Made by a program: the position numbers and the translations under genes | Shown: in pieces, positions 1-6,606 of the stretch | Numbering within the stretch: position 1 is the stretch's first letter | Layout: each line of letters starts with the position of its first letter | Notes under the pieces: model-generated | The model's database searches: none | What the model was told of the DNA's origin: nothing | Seen by the model: only the letters and a program-made list of their open reading frames with translations | Assembly (NCBI GenBank): GCA_025357355.1 | Contig: JANXPK010000688.1 | Location: forward strand, 1-13,527 | Origin: Rhodobacterales bacterium | GTDB taxonomy: Bacteria; Pseudomonadota; Alphaproteobacteria; Rhodobacterales; Rhodobacteraceae | Length of the DNA: 13,527 nucleotides | Direction of reading: 5' to 3'

Positions 1-35
1 GCCTCGACCGCCTGCGCCGCGCGAATGATCGGGGC
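1..35 (-). other. Inverted fragment of the XdhA iron-sulfur domain end
   Basis: The reverse complement of bases 35 to 1 translates as APIIRAAQAVE followed by GC. The sequence APIIRAA is what is expected directly after the CRCTGY cysteine motif of XdhA. If this segment is flipped and joined to base 36, its final GC takes base 36 to make GCA, and the reading continues in frame as APIIRAAQAVEA-MPVPDWLK. The forward reading of the same bases (STACAARMIGA) resembles nothing in the family. The segment is therefore inverted relative to the gene, either by an assembly error at a contig edge or by a real small inversion. The breakpoint falls at about bases 33-36. Confidence 0.7.
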
Positions 36-969
36 AATGCCGGTGCCTGATTGGCTCAAGTCCCCCTTCATCTTTTCACAAATATCCTCGGGGGTCCGGG
101 GGCTGACAGCCCCCGGCGCTTTCCGCCCGGCGACCGCCGACGACCTGGCGACGTGGTACAACGCCAACCCGCAAGCGACGCTGATCGCCGGGGCGACCGA
201 TGTCGGCCTGTGGGTGACCAAGCAGTTGCGCGATCTGGCTCCTGTGGCGTTTCTGAACGGGATCAAGGAGTTGCAGGCGATCACCCGTGATGGCGACACG
301 CTTCGTGTCGGCGCGGGGGTCACGATCACCGAGCTTCTGGCGGCAGTCAAACCGCTGCATCCGTCGTTCGCCGAGATGCTGCGGCGCTTTGCTTCGGTGC
401 AGGTGCGCAATGCCGCTACCATCGGCGGCAACATTGCCAACGGCTCGCCCATCGGTGACGGGCCGCCGGCATTGATGGCGCTGGGGGCGGCATTGCACCT
501 GCGGCAGGGCGACAAGCGCCGGGCGATGCCGCTGGAGGCGTTTTTCCTTGACTACCGCAAGCAGGATCGTTTGCCCGGCGAGTTCGTCGAGGCGATCAGC
601 TTTCCGGTCAGCGCACCTGCCTTGCGCTGCTACAAGATCACCAAGCGGTTCGATCAGGACATCTCGGCAGTGTGCGGCTGTTTCAATGTCACGATCGACG
701 GGGGCCGGGTGACGGCGGCGCGGATTGCCTTTGGCGGCATGGCGGGCATCCCGAAACGGGCGGCGGCAGTAGAGGCGGCCTTGCTGGGCCGTGACTGGAC
801 CCTTGCCACGGTTACGGCGGTCATGGGCGAAATGCCTAAGGATTTCACGCCGTTGACGGATATGCGCGCCTCGGCGGAATATCGGCTGGTGGTGGCGCAA
901 AACCTTTTGACGCGGTATTTCCACGACCTTGCCGGGGTTTCGGTCGATGTGCTGGAGGTGCAATCATGA
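1..969 (+). CDS. xdhA: Xanthine dehydrogenase small subunit XdhA, 5'-partial (FAD domain)
   Basis: This is the FAD-binding part of the small subunit of xanthine dehydrogenase, a cytoplasmic enzyme that oxidises hypoxanthine and xanthine to urate and passes the electrons through iron-sulfur clusters and FAD to NAD. Counting from the ATG at 25, FAD-domain motifs are visible as AGATDVG (residues 55-61) and TIGGNIANGSPIGD (132-145), followed by a CO-dehydrogenase-flavoprotein-like C-terminal domain. A full XdhA also has about 165 N-terminal residues with two [2Fe-2S] clusters; these are absent because the window starts inside the gene. The frame is open to base 1, but bases 1-35 read as nonsense forward and look inverted, so the ATG at 25 is probably not a true start. 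Reliable coding begins at about base 36 (MPVPDWLK). The linker before the FAD domain contains an in-frame palindromic repeat. The stop overlaps the xdhB start by 4 bases (ATGA), so the two subunits are likely coupled in translation. Confidence 0.9.
   Translation, partial: ASTACAARMIGAMPVPDWLKSPFIFSQISSGVRGLTAPGAFRPATADDLATWYNANPQATLIAGATDVGLWVTKQLRDLAPVAFLNGIKELQAITRDGDTLRVGAGVTITELLAAVKPLHPSFAEMLRRFASVQVRNAATIGGNIANGSPIGDGPPALMALGAALHLRQGDKRRAMPLEAFFLDYRKQDRLPGEFVEAISFPVSAPALRCYKITKRFDQDISAVCGCFNVTIDGGRVTAARIAFGGMAGIPKRAAAVEAALLGRDWTLATVTAVMGEMPKDFTPLTDMRASAEYRLVVAQNLLTRYFHDLAGVSVDVLEVQS
73..117 (+). repeat. REP-like palindromic element inside xdhA
   Basis: A perfect 9-base stem CCGGGGGCT (96-104) and AGCCCCCGG (108-116) surrounds a 3-base loop, GAC. 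It is preceded by TTTTCACAAATATCCTCGGGGGT. From memory, AATATCCTCGGGGGTCCGGGGG-type sequences are a common dispersed intergenic repeat in Rhodobacteraceae; I could not confirm this here. In this window it lies within coding sequence and is translated in frame as roughly FSQISSGVRGLTAPGA, in the flexible linker between the iron-sulfur and FAD domains, where an insertion is least harmful. Confidence 0.6.
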
Positions 970-3311
970 CGATGGGCAAATCGCTGCCGCATGACAGCTC
1001 TCCGCTTCAGGTGGCGGGATCGGCGCGCTATGTCGATGACGTGCCGTTGCCGCAGGGGGCGTTGCATCTGGCTTTTGGGCTGTCAACCGTGGCGCATGGC
1101 GAGATCACCGGGATTGACCTGTCCGCTGTCCGCGCCGCGCCGGGCGTGATGGGGGTATGGTCGGCGGCAGATTTCCCCGACATGCCCGATTGCAGCCCGG
1201 TCGCGAATGACGAGCCGTTGCTTGCCATGGGCGAGGTTCACTATGTCGGCCAGCAGGTGTTTCTGGTCGCTGCAACCAGCCATCTGGCGGCGCGCAAGGC
1301 GGCGCGGCTGGGCCGCGTCAGCTACCGCGAACTGCCCGCCCTGTTGACGGTGGAGGACGCACTGGCGGCCAACAGCCGGTTCGAGCAGGGGCCGATCCTG
1401 TGGGTCAAGGGGGATGCGGCCCGCACCATCGCTGCGGCTCCACATCAGATCGAGGGCGAGATCGAGGTCGGCGGCCAGGAGCATTTCTATCTTGAGGGGC
1501 AGGTGGCGGCGGCGATCCCGCAAGAGGACGGGATGCACATCCTGTCCTCGACCCAGCACCCGACCGAGATTCAGCACAAGGTCGCCCACGCCCTGCATCT
1601 GCCGATGGCGGCGGTCAGGGTCGAGATGCGGCGGATGGGGGGCGGATTTGGCGGCAAGGAATCGCAGGGCAATGCGCTGGCTGTGGCCTGCGCGCTGGCG
1701 GCGCAGGCGACCGGGCTGCCGTGCAAGATGCGTTATGACCGCGATGACGACATGGTCATCACCGGCAAGCGCCACGATCTGAAGATCCGCTACAAGGCGG
1801 GGTTTGACGACACGGGCCGGATACTGGGCGTTGATTTCCTGCAACTGATGCGCTGCGGCTGGTCGCAGGACCTCAGTCTTGCGGTGGCGGACCGGGCGAT
1901 GCTGCACGCCGACAACTGCTATCACCTGCCCGACATCCGCATCGAAAGCCACCGGCTGAAGACCAACACCTGTTCGGCCACCGCCTATCGCGGCTTTGGC
2001 GGGCCGCAAGGGATTGTCGGGATCGAGCGGGTGATCGACCATATCGCCCATGAGCTGAAGCAGGACCCGCTGGCGGTGCGGCAGGCGAATTTCTACCGCG
2101 AAATGGCGCCAGAGGGACCGGGGACCGGCAAGCGCATCGGCGGGTCGTATTCGCCGCATCCCGAACAGTTTACAGTGCAGACCACGCCCTATCACATGCC
2201 GGTCGAGGATTTCATCGCGGGTGCGATGGTGGATGATCTGGTCAAGCGGGCCGACTATGCCGGGCGGCGGGCGGCGATTGCGGAGTGGAACAAGGCGAGC
2301 CCGATCCTGAAGCGCGGGCTATCGCTGGTGCCGATCAAGTTCGGGATTTCGTTCACGCTGACCTTTCTCAATCAGGCCGGGGCCCTGGTGCATGTCTATC
2401 AGGATGGCTCGATCCATCTGAACCATGGCGGCACCGAGATGGGGCAGGGCTTGAACCAGAAGGTGGCACAGGTCGCGGCCTCTGTGTTCGGCGTCGACAC
2501 CGGAATGGTCAAGATCACTGCTGCCGATACGGGCAAGGTGCCCAACACCTCTGCCACGGCGGCGTCGTCGGGGTCGGACCTGAACGGAATGGCGGCGCAG
2601 GCGGCCTGTGTGACCATTCGCGACCGGCTGGCCGAGTTCATCGCCGACAAGCATCAGGTCAAGCCCGCCAAGGTGCGGTTTGCCGATGGCAGGGTGCATG
2701 TGGGGGGCGAGGCTTACGGCTTTGCCCAGGTGGTGCTGTGGGCCTATCAGGCGCGGGTCAGCCTGTCGTCGACCGGCTTTTACGCGACACCCAAGATCGT
2801 GTGGGACCGGGTACGCGGCAGCGGGCGGCCGTTCCTGTATTTCGCCTATGGCGTGGCCATTACCGAGGTTGTCATCGACACGCTGACGGGAGAAAACCGC
2901 ATCCTGCGCTGTGATATTCTGCACGACACCGGCAACAGCCTGAACCCCGCCTTGGACATCGGTCAGATCGAGGGTGGCTATGTGCAGGGTGCAGGCTGGT
3001 TGACGACCGAAGAACTGGTCTGGGATGGCAAGGGGCGGCTTTTGACCCACGCGCCATCAACTTACAAGATCCCCGCCTGTTCAGACCGGCCACGGGTGTT
3101 TAACGTCGATCTGTGGGGGCAGCCCAACCGCGAGGACACGGTGGGCAAGTCCAAGGCCGTCGGCGAGCCGCCCTTCAACCTGGGGATTTCGGCGTTTCTG
3201 GCCTTGAGCGATGCGGTGGCGGCGTGCGGGGATGGGTCGGCCTATCCAGCCCTCGATGCCCCTGCGACGGCAGAGCGGGTGCTGATGGCGGTGAGGCGAC
3301 AGCATGTTTGA
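966..3311 (+). CDS. xdhB: Xanthine dehydrogenase molybdenum-binding subunit XdhB
   Basis: This is the catalytic large subunit of xanthine dehydrogenase. It binds the molybdopterin cofactor and hydroxylates hypoxanthine and xanthine. At 781 residues it is close to the 777 I recall for R. capsulatus XdhB. Visible motifs are the pterin loop VGGQEHFYLEGQ (168-179), GGGFGGKE (225-232), the substrate loop ADRAMLHADNCY (308-319), YRGFGGPQG (341-349) and AVGEPPFN (731-738). The family's active-site residues appear intact: Glu232, Arg310 and Glu734, corresponding to recalled R. capsulatus Glu232, Arg310 and Glu730. The 4-residue offset of the last one probably comes from a loop insertion around residues 383-403. 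The gene starts within the xdhA stop (ATGA) and overlaps xdhC by 8 bases, making a typical xdhABC operon. Confidence 0.97.
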   Translation: MTMGKSLPHDSSPLQVAGSARYVDDVPLPQGALHLAFGLSTVAHGEITGIDLSAVRAAPGVMGVWSAADFPDMPDCSPVANDEPLLAMGEVHYVGQQVFLVAATSHLAARKAARLGRVSYRELPALLTVEDALAANSRFEQGPILWVKGDAARTIAAAPHQIEGEIEVGGQEHFYLEGQVAAAIPQEDGMHILSSTQHPTEIQHKVAHALHLPMAAVRVEMRRMGGGFGGKESQGNALAVACALAAQATGLPCKMRYDRDDDMVITGKRHDLKIRYKAGFDDTGRILGVDFLQLMRCGWSQDLSLAVADRAMLHADNCYHLPDIRIESHRLKTNTCSATAYRGFGGPQGIVGIERVIDHIAHELKQDPLAVRQANFYREMAPEGPGTGKRIGGSYSPHPEQFTVQTTPYHMPVEDFIAGAMVDDLVKRADYAGRRAAIAEWNKASPILKRGLSLVPIKFGISFTLTFLNQAGALVHVYQDGSIHLNHGGTEMGQGLNQKVAQVAASVFGVDTGMVKITAADTGKVPNTSATAASSGSDLNGMAAQAACVTIRDRLAEFIADKHQVKPAKVRFADGRVHVGGEAYGFAQVVLWAYQARVSLSSTGFYATPKIVWDRVRGSGRPFLYFAYGVAITEVVIDTLTGENRILRCDILHDTGNSLNPALDIGQIEGGYVQGAGWLTTEELVWDGKGRLLTHAPSTYKIPACSDRPRVFNVDLWGQPNREDTVGKSKAVGEPPFNLGISAFLALSDAVAACGDGSAYPALDAPATAERVLMAVRRQHV

Positions 3312-4218
3312 CCTATCGGGCTTGCAGCAGGCTTTGAAGGCGCAAGGCCGGGTGGCAAGGGTCGTGGTCGCCGGGGTCGAAGGCTCAGGTCCGCGCGACG
3401 TAGGGGCGGCGATGCTGGTCTGGGTAGAAGGGCAATCGGGCACAATCGGCGGCGGCGCGCTGGAATGGCAGGCGGTGCAACGGGCGCGAGGGATGCTTGC
3501 GGCTGGCGGGTCCTGTGTGACGCGCGAGGCGCTGGGCCCCGCTCTGGGCCAATGCTGCGGCGGGGCGGTGACGCTGGTGACCGAGGTTTACGACGCCGTG
3601 CCTGCTGGGCCAGTGGTGGCGCGGTCGCTGGACGGCAGTGCCATGCCGCTGGCGGTCAGCCGGATCTTGACGGCGGCGCGCGGGCAAGGCGTGATGCCTG
3701 CGACCCGGCTGATCAGCGGCTGGTTGGTCGAAGCGGCGTCCGAGCCGCAGCGTCAGGTCTGGATCTGGGGTGCCGGCCACGTCGGGCGCGCGTTGGAGTC
3801 GGTGCTTGCCCCCTTGCCGGGCCTGACGCTGACCTGGATCGACATCGCGGCGGATCGGTTTCCTGACGCGCCGGGGGTCAGGGTGTTGCCGGTGCCGGAC
3901 CCTGCCGATGCGGTTGCACTGGCGCCCAGGGATGCAGAGCATCTGATCGTGACCTTTTCCCATGCGCTGGACCTTGAACTGTGCCACCGCCTGCTGACTC
4001 ATGGTTTTGCCCGCTGCGGGTTGATCGGGTCGGCTACCAAATGGGCGCGGTTCCGCTCACGGCTCGCGGCGTTGGGGCACGAACCGGCCGAGATTGCCCG
4101 CATTCAGTGCCCGATCGGTGAGCCCGCCTTGGGCAAGCATCCGCAGGCGATTGCCGTGGGCGTGGCCGCGGCACTGTTGCGGCAAGACCGGCAGGCGGCG
4201 GCGTCACGCGTGTTGTAG
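3304..4218 (+). CDS. xdhC: Xanthine dehydrogenase maturation chaperone XdhC
   Basis: XdhC binds molybdenum cofactor, promotes its sulfuration with a cysteine desulfurase and delivers it to XdhB; it is not part of the finished enzyme. The 304-residue protein has the XdhC/CoxI N-terminal domain (TIGGGALEW at 47-55 and the LGPALGQCCGG cysteine motif with Cys84 and Cys85, expected to hold the cofactor). It is followed by a Rossmann-like domain with GAGHVGRAL (156-164) and the C-terminal IGSATKWARFRSRL signature. The ATG at 3304 lies 8 bases before the end of xdhB, consistent with translational coupling. The 3' end overlaps the convergent membrane-protein gene by 15 bases (4204-4218), so no room is left for a conventional terminator between them. 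Confidence 0.95.
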   Translation: MFDLSGLQQALKAQGRVARVVVAGVEGSGPRDVGAAMLVWVEGQSGTIGGGALEWQAVQRARGMLAAGGSCVTREALGPALGQCCGGAVTLVTEVYDAVPAGPVVARSLDGSAMPLAVSRILTAARGQGVMPATRLISGWLVEAASEPQRQVWIWGAGHVGRALESVLAPLPGLTLTWIDIAADRFPDAPGVRVLPVPDPADAVALAPRDAEHLIVTFSHALDLELCHRLLTHGFARCGLIGSATKWARFRSRLAALGHEPAEIARIQCPIGEPALGKHPQAIAVGVAAALLRQDRQAAASRVL

Positions 4219-4605
4219 CCTGCCACGCAGGACGGCCCAAGCCCCGGCCAAGGTGCAAGGAATGGCGGACAGCGGAATGGTCAGGGTGTACCACAGCGGC
4301 CCGAGGTTGGGTTGCGTGAACCACACCGCAACTCCGGCCAGCCCGCCCAAAAGGCCCAGACCAGCCAGAATTTGTGCCGGGCGGTAGCTGACTTCACGGG
4401 CGAGGTGCGTGGTGATGGCCCCGCCCAGAACGGTGAATGCGGCGCGGTAGGTGGCGGCGAAGGCGAAGAGAGCGGGCGTCATGTCCTGCGGCAGCGGCGG
4501 GAAGACGCCTGTGGCGTGCATCGCGGCATCGGTTGCGACGGACAGGATGGCGACCGAGGCAAAGCCTGCAACCACGGCCAGCGTGCGGCGCCAGACCGGG
4601 GTCAC
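4204..4605 (-). CDS. Small four-helix membrane protein of unknown function
   Basis: I do not recognise a named family. The 133-residue protein from the GTG at 4605 has about four hydrophobic stretches (residues about 8-28, 44-65, 77-97 and 104-126) with few charges between them, so it should sit in the inner membrane. The GTG start was chosen because it forms a 4-base GTGA overlap with the stop of the SRPBCC gene upstream. The frame stays open much further upstream, but that part is the shadow of the SRPBCC gene. As the last gene of an arsR-SRPBCC operon it is probably co-expressed with, and controlled by, the ArsR-type repressor. Its role and any ligand cannot be inferred from the sequence. 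It ends by overlapping xdhC on the opposite strand. Confidence 0.8.
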   Translation of the reverse strand: MTPVWRRTLAVVAGFASVAILSVATDAAMHATGVFPPLPQDMTPALFAFAATYRAAFTVLGGAITTHLAREVSYRPAQILAGLGLLGGLAGVAVWFTQPNLGPLWYTLTIPLSAIPCTLAGAWAVLRGRLQHA

Positions 4606-5108
4606 GGCGCACCGGTGGCGAGCAAGGCCTCGAGCTTGCCCAACTCCATCTCCCAGCCCATGCGCTGACGATTGCTCCATTCGGCGTCGTGCAGGCGTTG
4701 GAAGGTCAACTGCATCTGCGAATGGTCGCCGTCCGCTGTGAACTCCACCGCACAGGCGGTGTGATAGGGGGCATGGCCGGGTACGAAATCGACCAGATGG
4801 GCGTAAGCGAGGCGCTTGAGCCGCGAAACCTCGGTATAGGTCACTTGGGACGGGGTGGCCGTGGCCATGCCATTGGCCTGCATGAAGGCAACCATCTCGG
4901 GTGCCACCGCCGTCATCGTGTAGTGCAGCATTCCGCCCGGGCGCAGGTCGATGTTCTGCACCGTGACCGCAAATCCCGGCGGTCCCCACCAGCTTTCGAT
5001 GCCTTGCGCCGTTGTCCACAAGGCCCACAGGTCAGCACGCGAGGCGCGATAGCGGCGGGTCATGGTGAAGCGGTCGGCGTCGGGCAATGTCGAGACGTCG
5101 GGGATCAT
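4602..5108 (-). CDS. SRPBCC domain protein (AHSA1/CalC-like)
   Basis: This 168-residue protein has the START-like helix-grip fold of the AHSA1 family, which encloses a hydrophobic ligand pocket; no specific ligand or reaction can be named. The family pattern is visible in the N-terminal half: an initial strand TMTRRYRA, a helix RADLWALWTTAQGIESWWGP (residues 24-43), then GFAVTVQNIDLRPGGMLHY (45-63). A long helix near the C-terminus (about 140-163) would close the pocket. The ATG at 5108 overlaps the arsR stop by 4 bases. Pairs of ArsR-type regulator and AHSA1 protein are very common in bacteria, and the regulator is generally assumed to control the partner. The physiological signal is usually unknown and is unknown here. 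Confidence 0.9.
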   Translation of the reverse strand: MIPDVSTLPDADRFTMTRRYRASRADLWALWTTAQGIESWWGPPGFAVTVQNIDLRPGGMLHYTMTAVAPEMVAFMQANGMATATPSQVTYTEVSRLKRLAYAHLVDFVPGHAPYHTACAVEFTADGDHSQMQLTFQRLHDAEWSNRQRMGWEMELGKLEALLATGAP

Positions 5109-5437
5109 TCTGTTTCCTTTTCCAGTTGCAGCGCGGTGAGCGCCCCTGCAAAGCGGTCAAGCCGGTCACTCCACAGGGCGCGGTAACCCGAGACCCAAGC
5201 GTCAAGTTCGGCAAAGGGTTCCGGTTGCAGCGCGTACAGCCGCCGTTGGCCATCGGCGCGGACCCGCACAACACCGGCCTCATGGAGGATACGCAAGTGC
5301 CGCGAGACGCCGGATTGGGCAATGCCGACGCGCGGCACCAGATCATTAACCGCCGTTTCGCCGAGCCGAAGTGCCTCGATCAGTTCAAGGCGGGCGGGGT
5401 CGGCGATCAGGCGCAGGAGGGCGGGTGTATTTGTCAT
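5105..5437 (-). CDS. ArsR-family winged-helix transcriptional regulator
   Basis: This 110-residue protein is a compact ArsR/SmtB-type DNA-binding repressor. The winged helix is clear: a helix starting RLELIEALRLG (16-26), recognition-helix region QSGVSRHLRILHEAG (41-55) and a wing RVRADGQRRLYAL (58-70). The ELCVCDL metal-binding motif of arsenic and cadmium sensors is absent, so it is not a typical metal sensor; it matches the subgroup paired with AHSA1-type proteins. The ATG at 5437 has no Shine-Dalgarno sequence before it (the preceding bases are an AT-rich TATATACACT), so a leaderless or nearly leaderless transcript is possible. A dyad overlapping the start codon suggests self-repression. 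It heads the arsR-SRPBCC-membrane protein operon. Confidence 0.93.
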   Translation of the reverse strand: MTNTPALLRLIADPARLELIEALRLGETAVNDLVPRVGIAQSGVSRHLRILHEAGVVRVRADGQRRLYALQPEPFAELDAWVSGYRALWSDRLDRFAGALTALQLEKETE

Positions 5438-5459
5438 AGTGTATATACATGACTATGTA
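5431..5459 (+). promoter_or_regulatory. Candidate promoter for the flavoenzyme gene
   Basis: TTGTCA (5431-5436) and TATGTA (5454-5459) are separated by exactly 17 bases. The first matches the -35 consensus at five of six positions; the second matches the -10 consensus at only three. Transcription would begin near 5466, giving a leader of about 50 bases. The ArsR-like dyad lies between and over these boxes, so the repressor could also control this divergent gene. Confidence 0.4.
5435..5457. promoter_or_regulatory. Candidate ArsR operator dyad
   Basis: Arms CATAGT (5435-5440) and ACTATG (5452-5457) form a perfect inverted repeat around an 11-base AT-rich centre that itself contains the 8-base palindrome GTATATAC (5441-5448). 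The left arm includes the arsR start codon on the minus strand. Position, symmetry and AT content fit an ArsR-type operator for self-repression. Binding by this protein is an inference. Confidence 0.55.
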
Positions 5460-5474
5460 ATCACGTGCTGTCAA
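5442..5474 (-). promoter_or_regulatory. Candidate promoter for the arsR operon
   Basis: A perfect TTGACA lies at 5469-5474 on the minus strand. A TATATA box lies at 5442-5447, ending four bases before the arsR ATG, but the 21-base spacing is too long for a standard pair. An ATGTAT at 5445-5450 gives 18-base spacing with a poor -10 match. Either choice puts the start of transcription very close to the start codon. Confidence 0.4.
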
Positions 5475-5517
5475 TCCGGCTTGAGACTGGACCCCGGATG
5501 CAGATAGGTTGCAACAA

Positions 5518-6606
5518 ATGGGGGCTGGAATGGATGTGGATTTTCTGATCATCGGCGGTGGCATTGCCGGGATTTCGGCGGCGGCAAGGTTGTCAGGCCT
5601 GGGCAAGGTGCTGCTGCTCGAAGGTGAGGACAATCTGGCCTATCACGCCTCTGGCCGGTCGGCGGCCCTGTACGAGCCGAATTACGGGGCACCGCCGGTG
5701 GTAGGTCTGTCGCTGGCCTCGGGTGACTATTTGCGGGCACAACCGGGGGTTTTGACACCGCGTGGGGTGATGACGGTGGCCAAGGCGGACCAGATGGACG
5801 CGCTGGCCCATGATATCAAGAGATTGAACCTGAGCCCGATTTCGCCGGCCGAGGCTTGCGGCCTGGTTCCGGTACTGAACCCGCAGATGGTGGCGGGTGC
5901 GGCGCGGGCGGAACATGCCTGGGATGTCGATACCGACCTTTTGATCCAGAATTTTCTGCGGGTGGCGCGGGGCAACGGCGCGCAGGTCGTAACCCGGGCC
6001 AAGGTCACGGCGATTTTGCGGACTGCGGACGGCTGGCGGGTCAGGTCGGTGGCGGGGGAATTTGGCGGCGCCACGCTGATCAACGCGGCTGGTGCCTGGG
6101 TTGACGAGGTCGCGGTTATGGCTGAGGTACGGCCCTTGGGGTTTCAGCCCTATCGCCGCTCGATTGCGCGCATCCCGGCGCCCGGTGGCCACGATGTCAG
6201 CGGCTGGCCGATCCTGTTTGGCACCGGTGAGACCTGGTACGCCAAGCCCGATGCCGGGGCACTTCTGGTGTCGCCGGAAGAAGAGCATCCGATGCCGCCG
6301 CACGACGCCTATGCCGACGACATGGTGCTGGCCGAGGGGCTGGCGCGCTATGAAGAGATGATGACCGAACCGGTGACACGAATGATCAGCAACTGGGCGG
6401 GATTGCGCACCTTTGCGCCCGACCGCGTGCTGGTGATCGGGCGCGACGTGCAGGAGCCCGCGTTCTTCTGGCTGGCGGGTCAGGGCGGTTACGGTTTTCA
6501 AACCTCGGCTGCCGCAAGTCAGTTGGCGGCGGACCTGATCGGCGGGCGGACCCCCGAAATTGCCCCGGAACTGGTGGCGGCCCTGTCGCCGGCGCGGTTC
6601 GCATGA
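5518..6606 (+). CDS. FAD-dependent amine/D-amino acid dehydrogenase (DauA-like)
   Basis: This is a DAO-family flavoprotein expected to oxidise the C-N bond of an amino acid or amine in the cytoplasm. From the ATG at 5518 it has the dinucleotide fold GGGIAG (13-18), then YHASGRSAALY, and near the C-terminus FFWLAGQGGYGFQTSAAA, the second FAD contact. The layout closely follows D-arginine dehydrogenase (DauA) of Pseudomonas as I recall it. NYG, QPYRRS, WYAKPDAG and WAGLRTF retain the tyrosines and arginines expected to hold the substrate carboxylate, but the position of DauA His48 is Leu here, so substrate preference may differ. The start is uncertain: ATG 5518 has an ATAGG nine bases upstream, while ATG 5530 (MDVDFLIIGGG) fits the family length better. 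Its stop overlaps the next start by 4 bases. Confidence 0.87.
   Translation: MGAGMDVDFLIIGGGIAGISAAARLSGLGKVLLLEGEDNLAYHASGRSAALYEPNYGAPPVVGLSLASGDYLRAQPGVLTPRGVMTVAKADQMDALAHDIKRLNLSPISPAEACGLVPVLNPQMVAGAARAEHAWDVDTDLLIQNFLRVARGNGAQVVTRAKVTAILRTADGWRVRSVAGEFGGATLINAAGAWVDEVAVMAEVRPLGFQPYRRSIARIPAPGGHDVSGWPILFGTGETWYAKPDAGALLVSPEEEHPMPPHDAYADDMVLAEGLARYEEMMTEPVTRMISNWAGLRTFAPDRVLVIGRDVQEPAFFWLAGQGGYGFQTSAAASQLAADLIGGRTPEIAPELVAALSPARFA

Noticed and set aside
76..963. Long open frame on the minus strand opposite xdhA
   Set aside because: Its translation is Arg/His/Gln-rich without any domain, as expected for antisense frames of GC-rich genes, and the plus strand is clearly xdhA.
1083..2195. 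Long minus-strand frame opposite xdhB
   Set aside because: It is an antisense shadow in GC-rich DNA. XdhB motifs and active-site residues are intact on the plus strand and the minus translation has no recognisable motif.
4606..5028. Longer version of the small membrane protein
   Set aside because: The extension is out-of-frame sequence of the SRPBCC gene. The GTGA overlap at 4602-4605 gives a sensible start.
5105..5437. Arsenic or heavy-metal resistance locus based on the ArsR family
   Set aside because: The cysteine metal site is missing and no arsenate reductase or efflux gene is present; the partner is an AHSA1-type protein.
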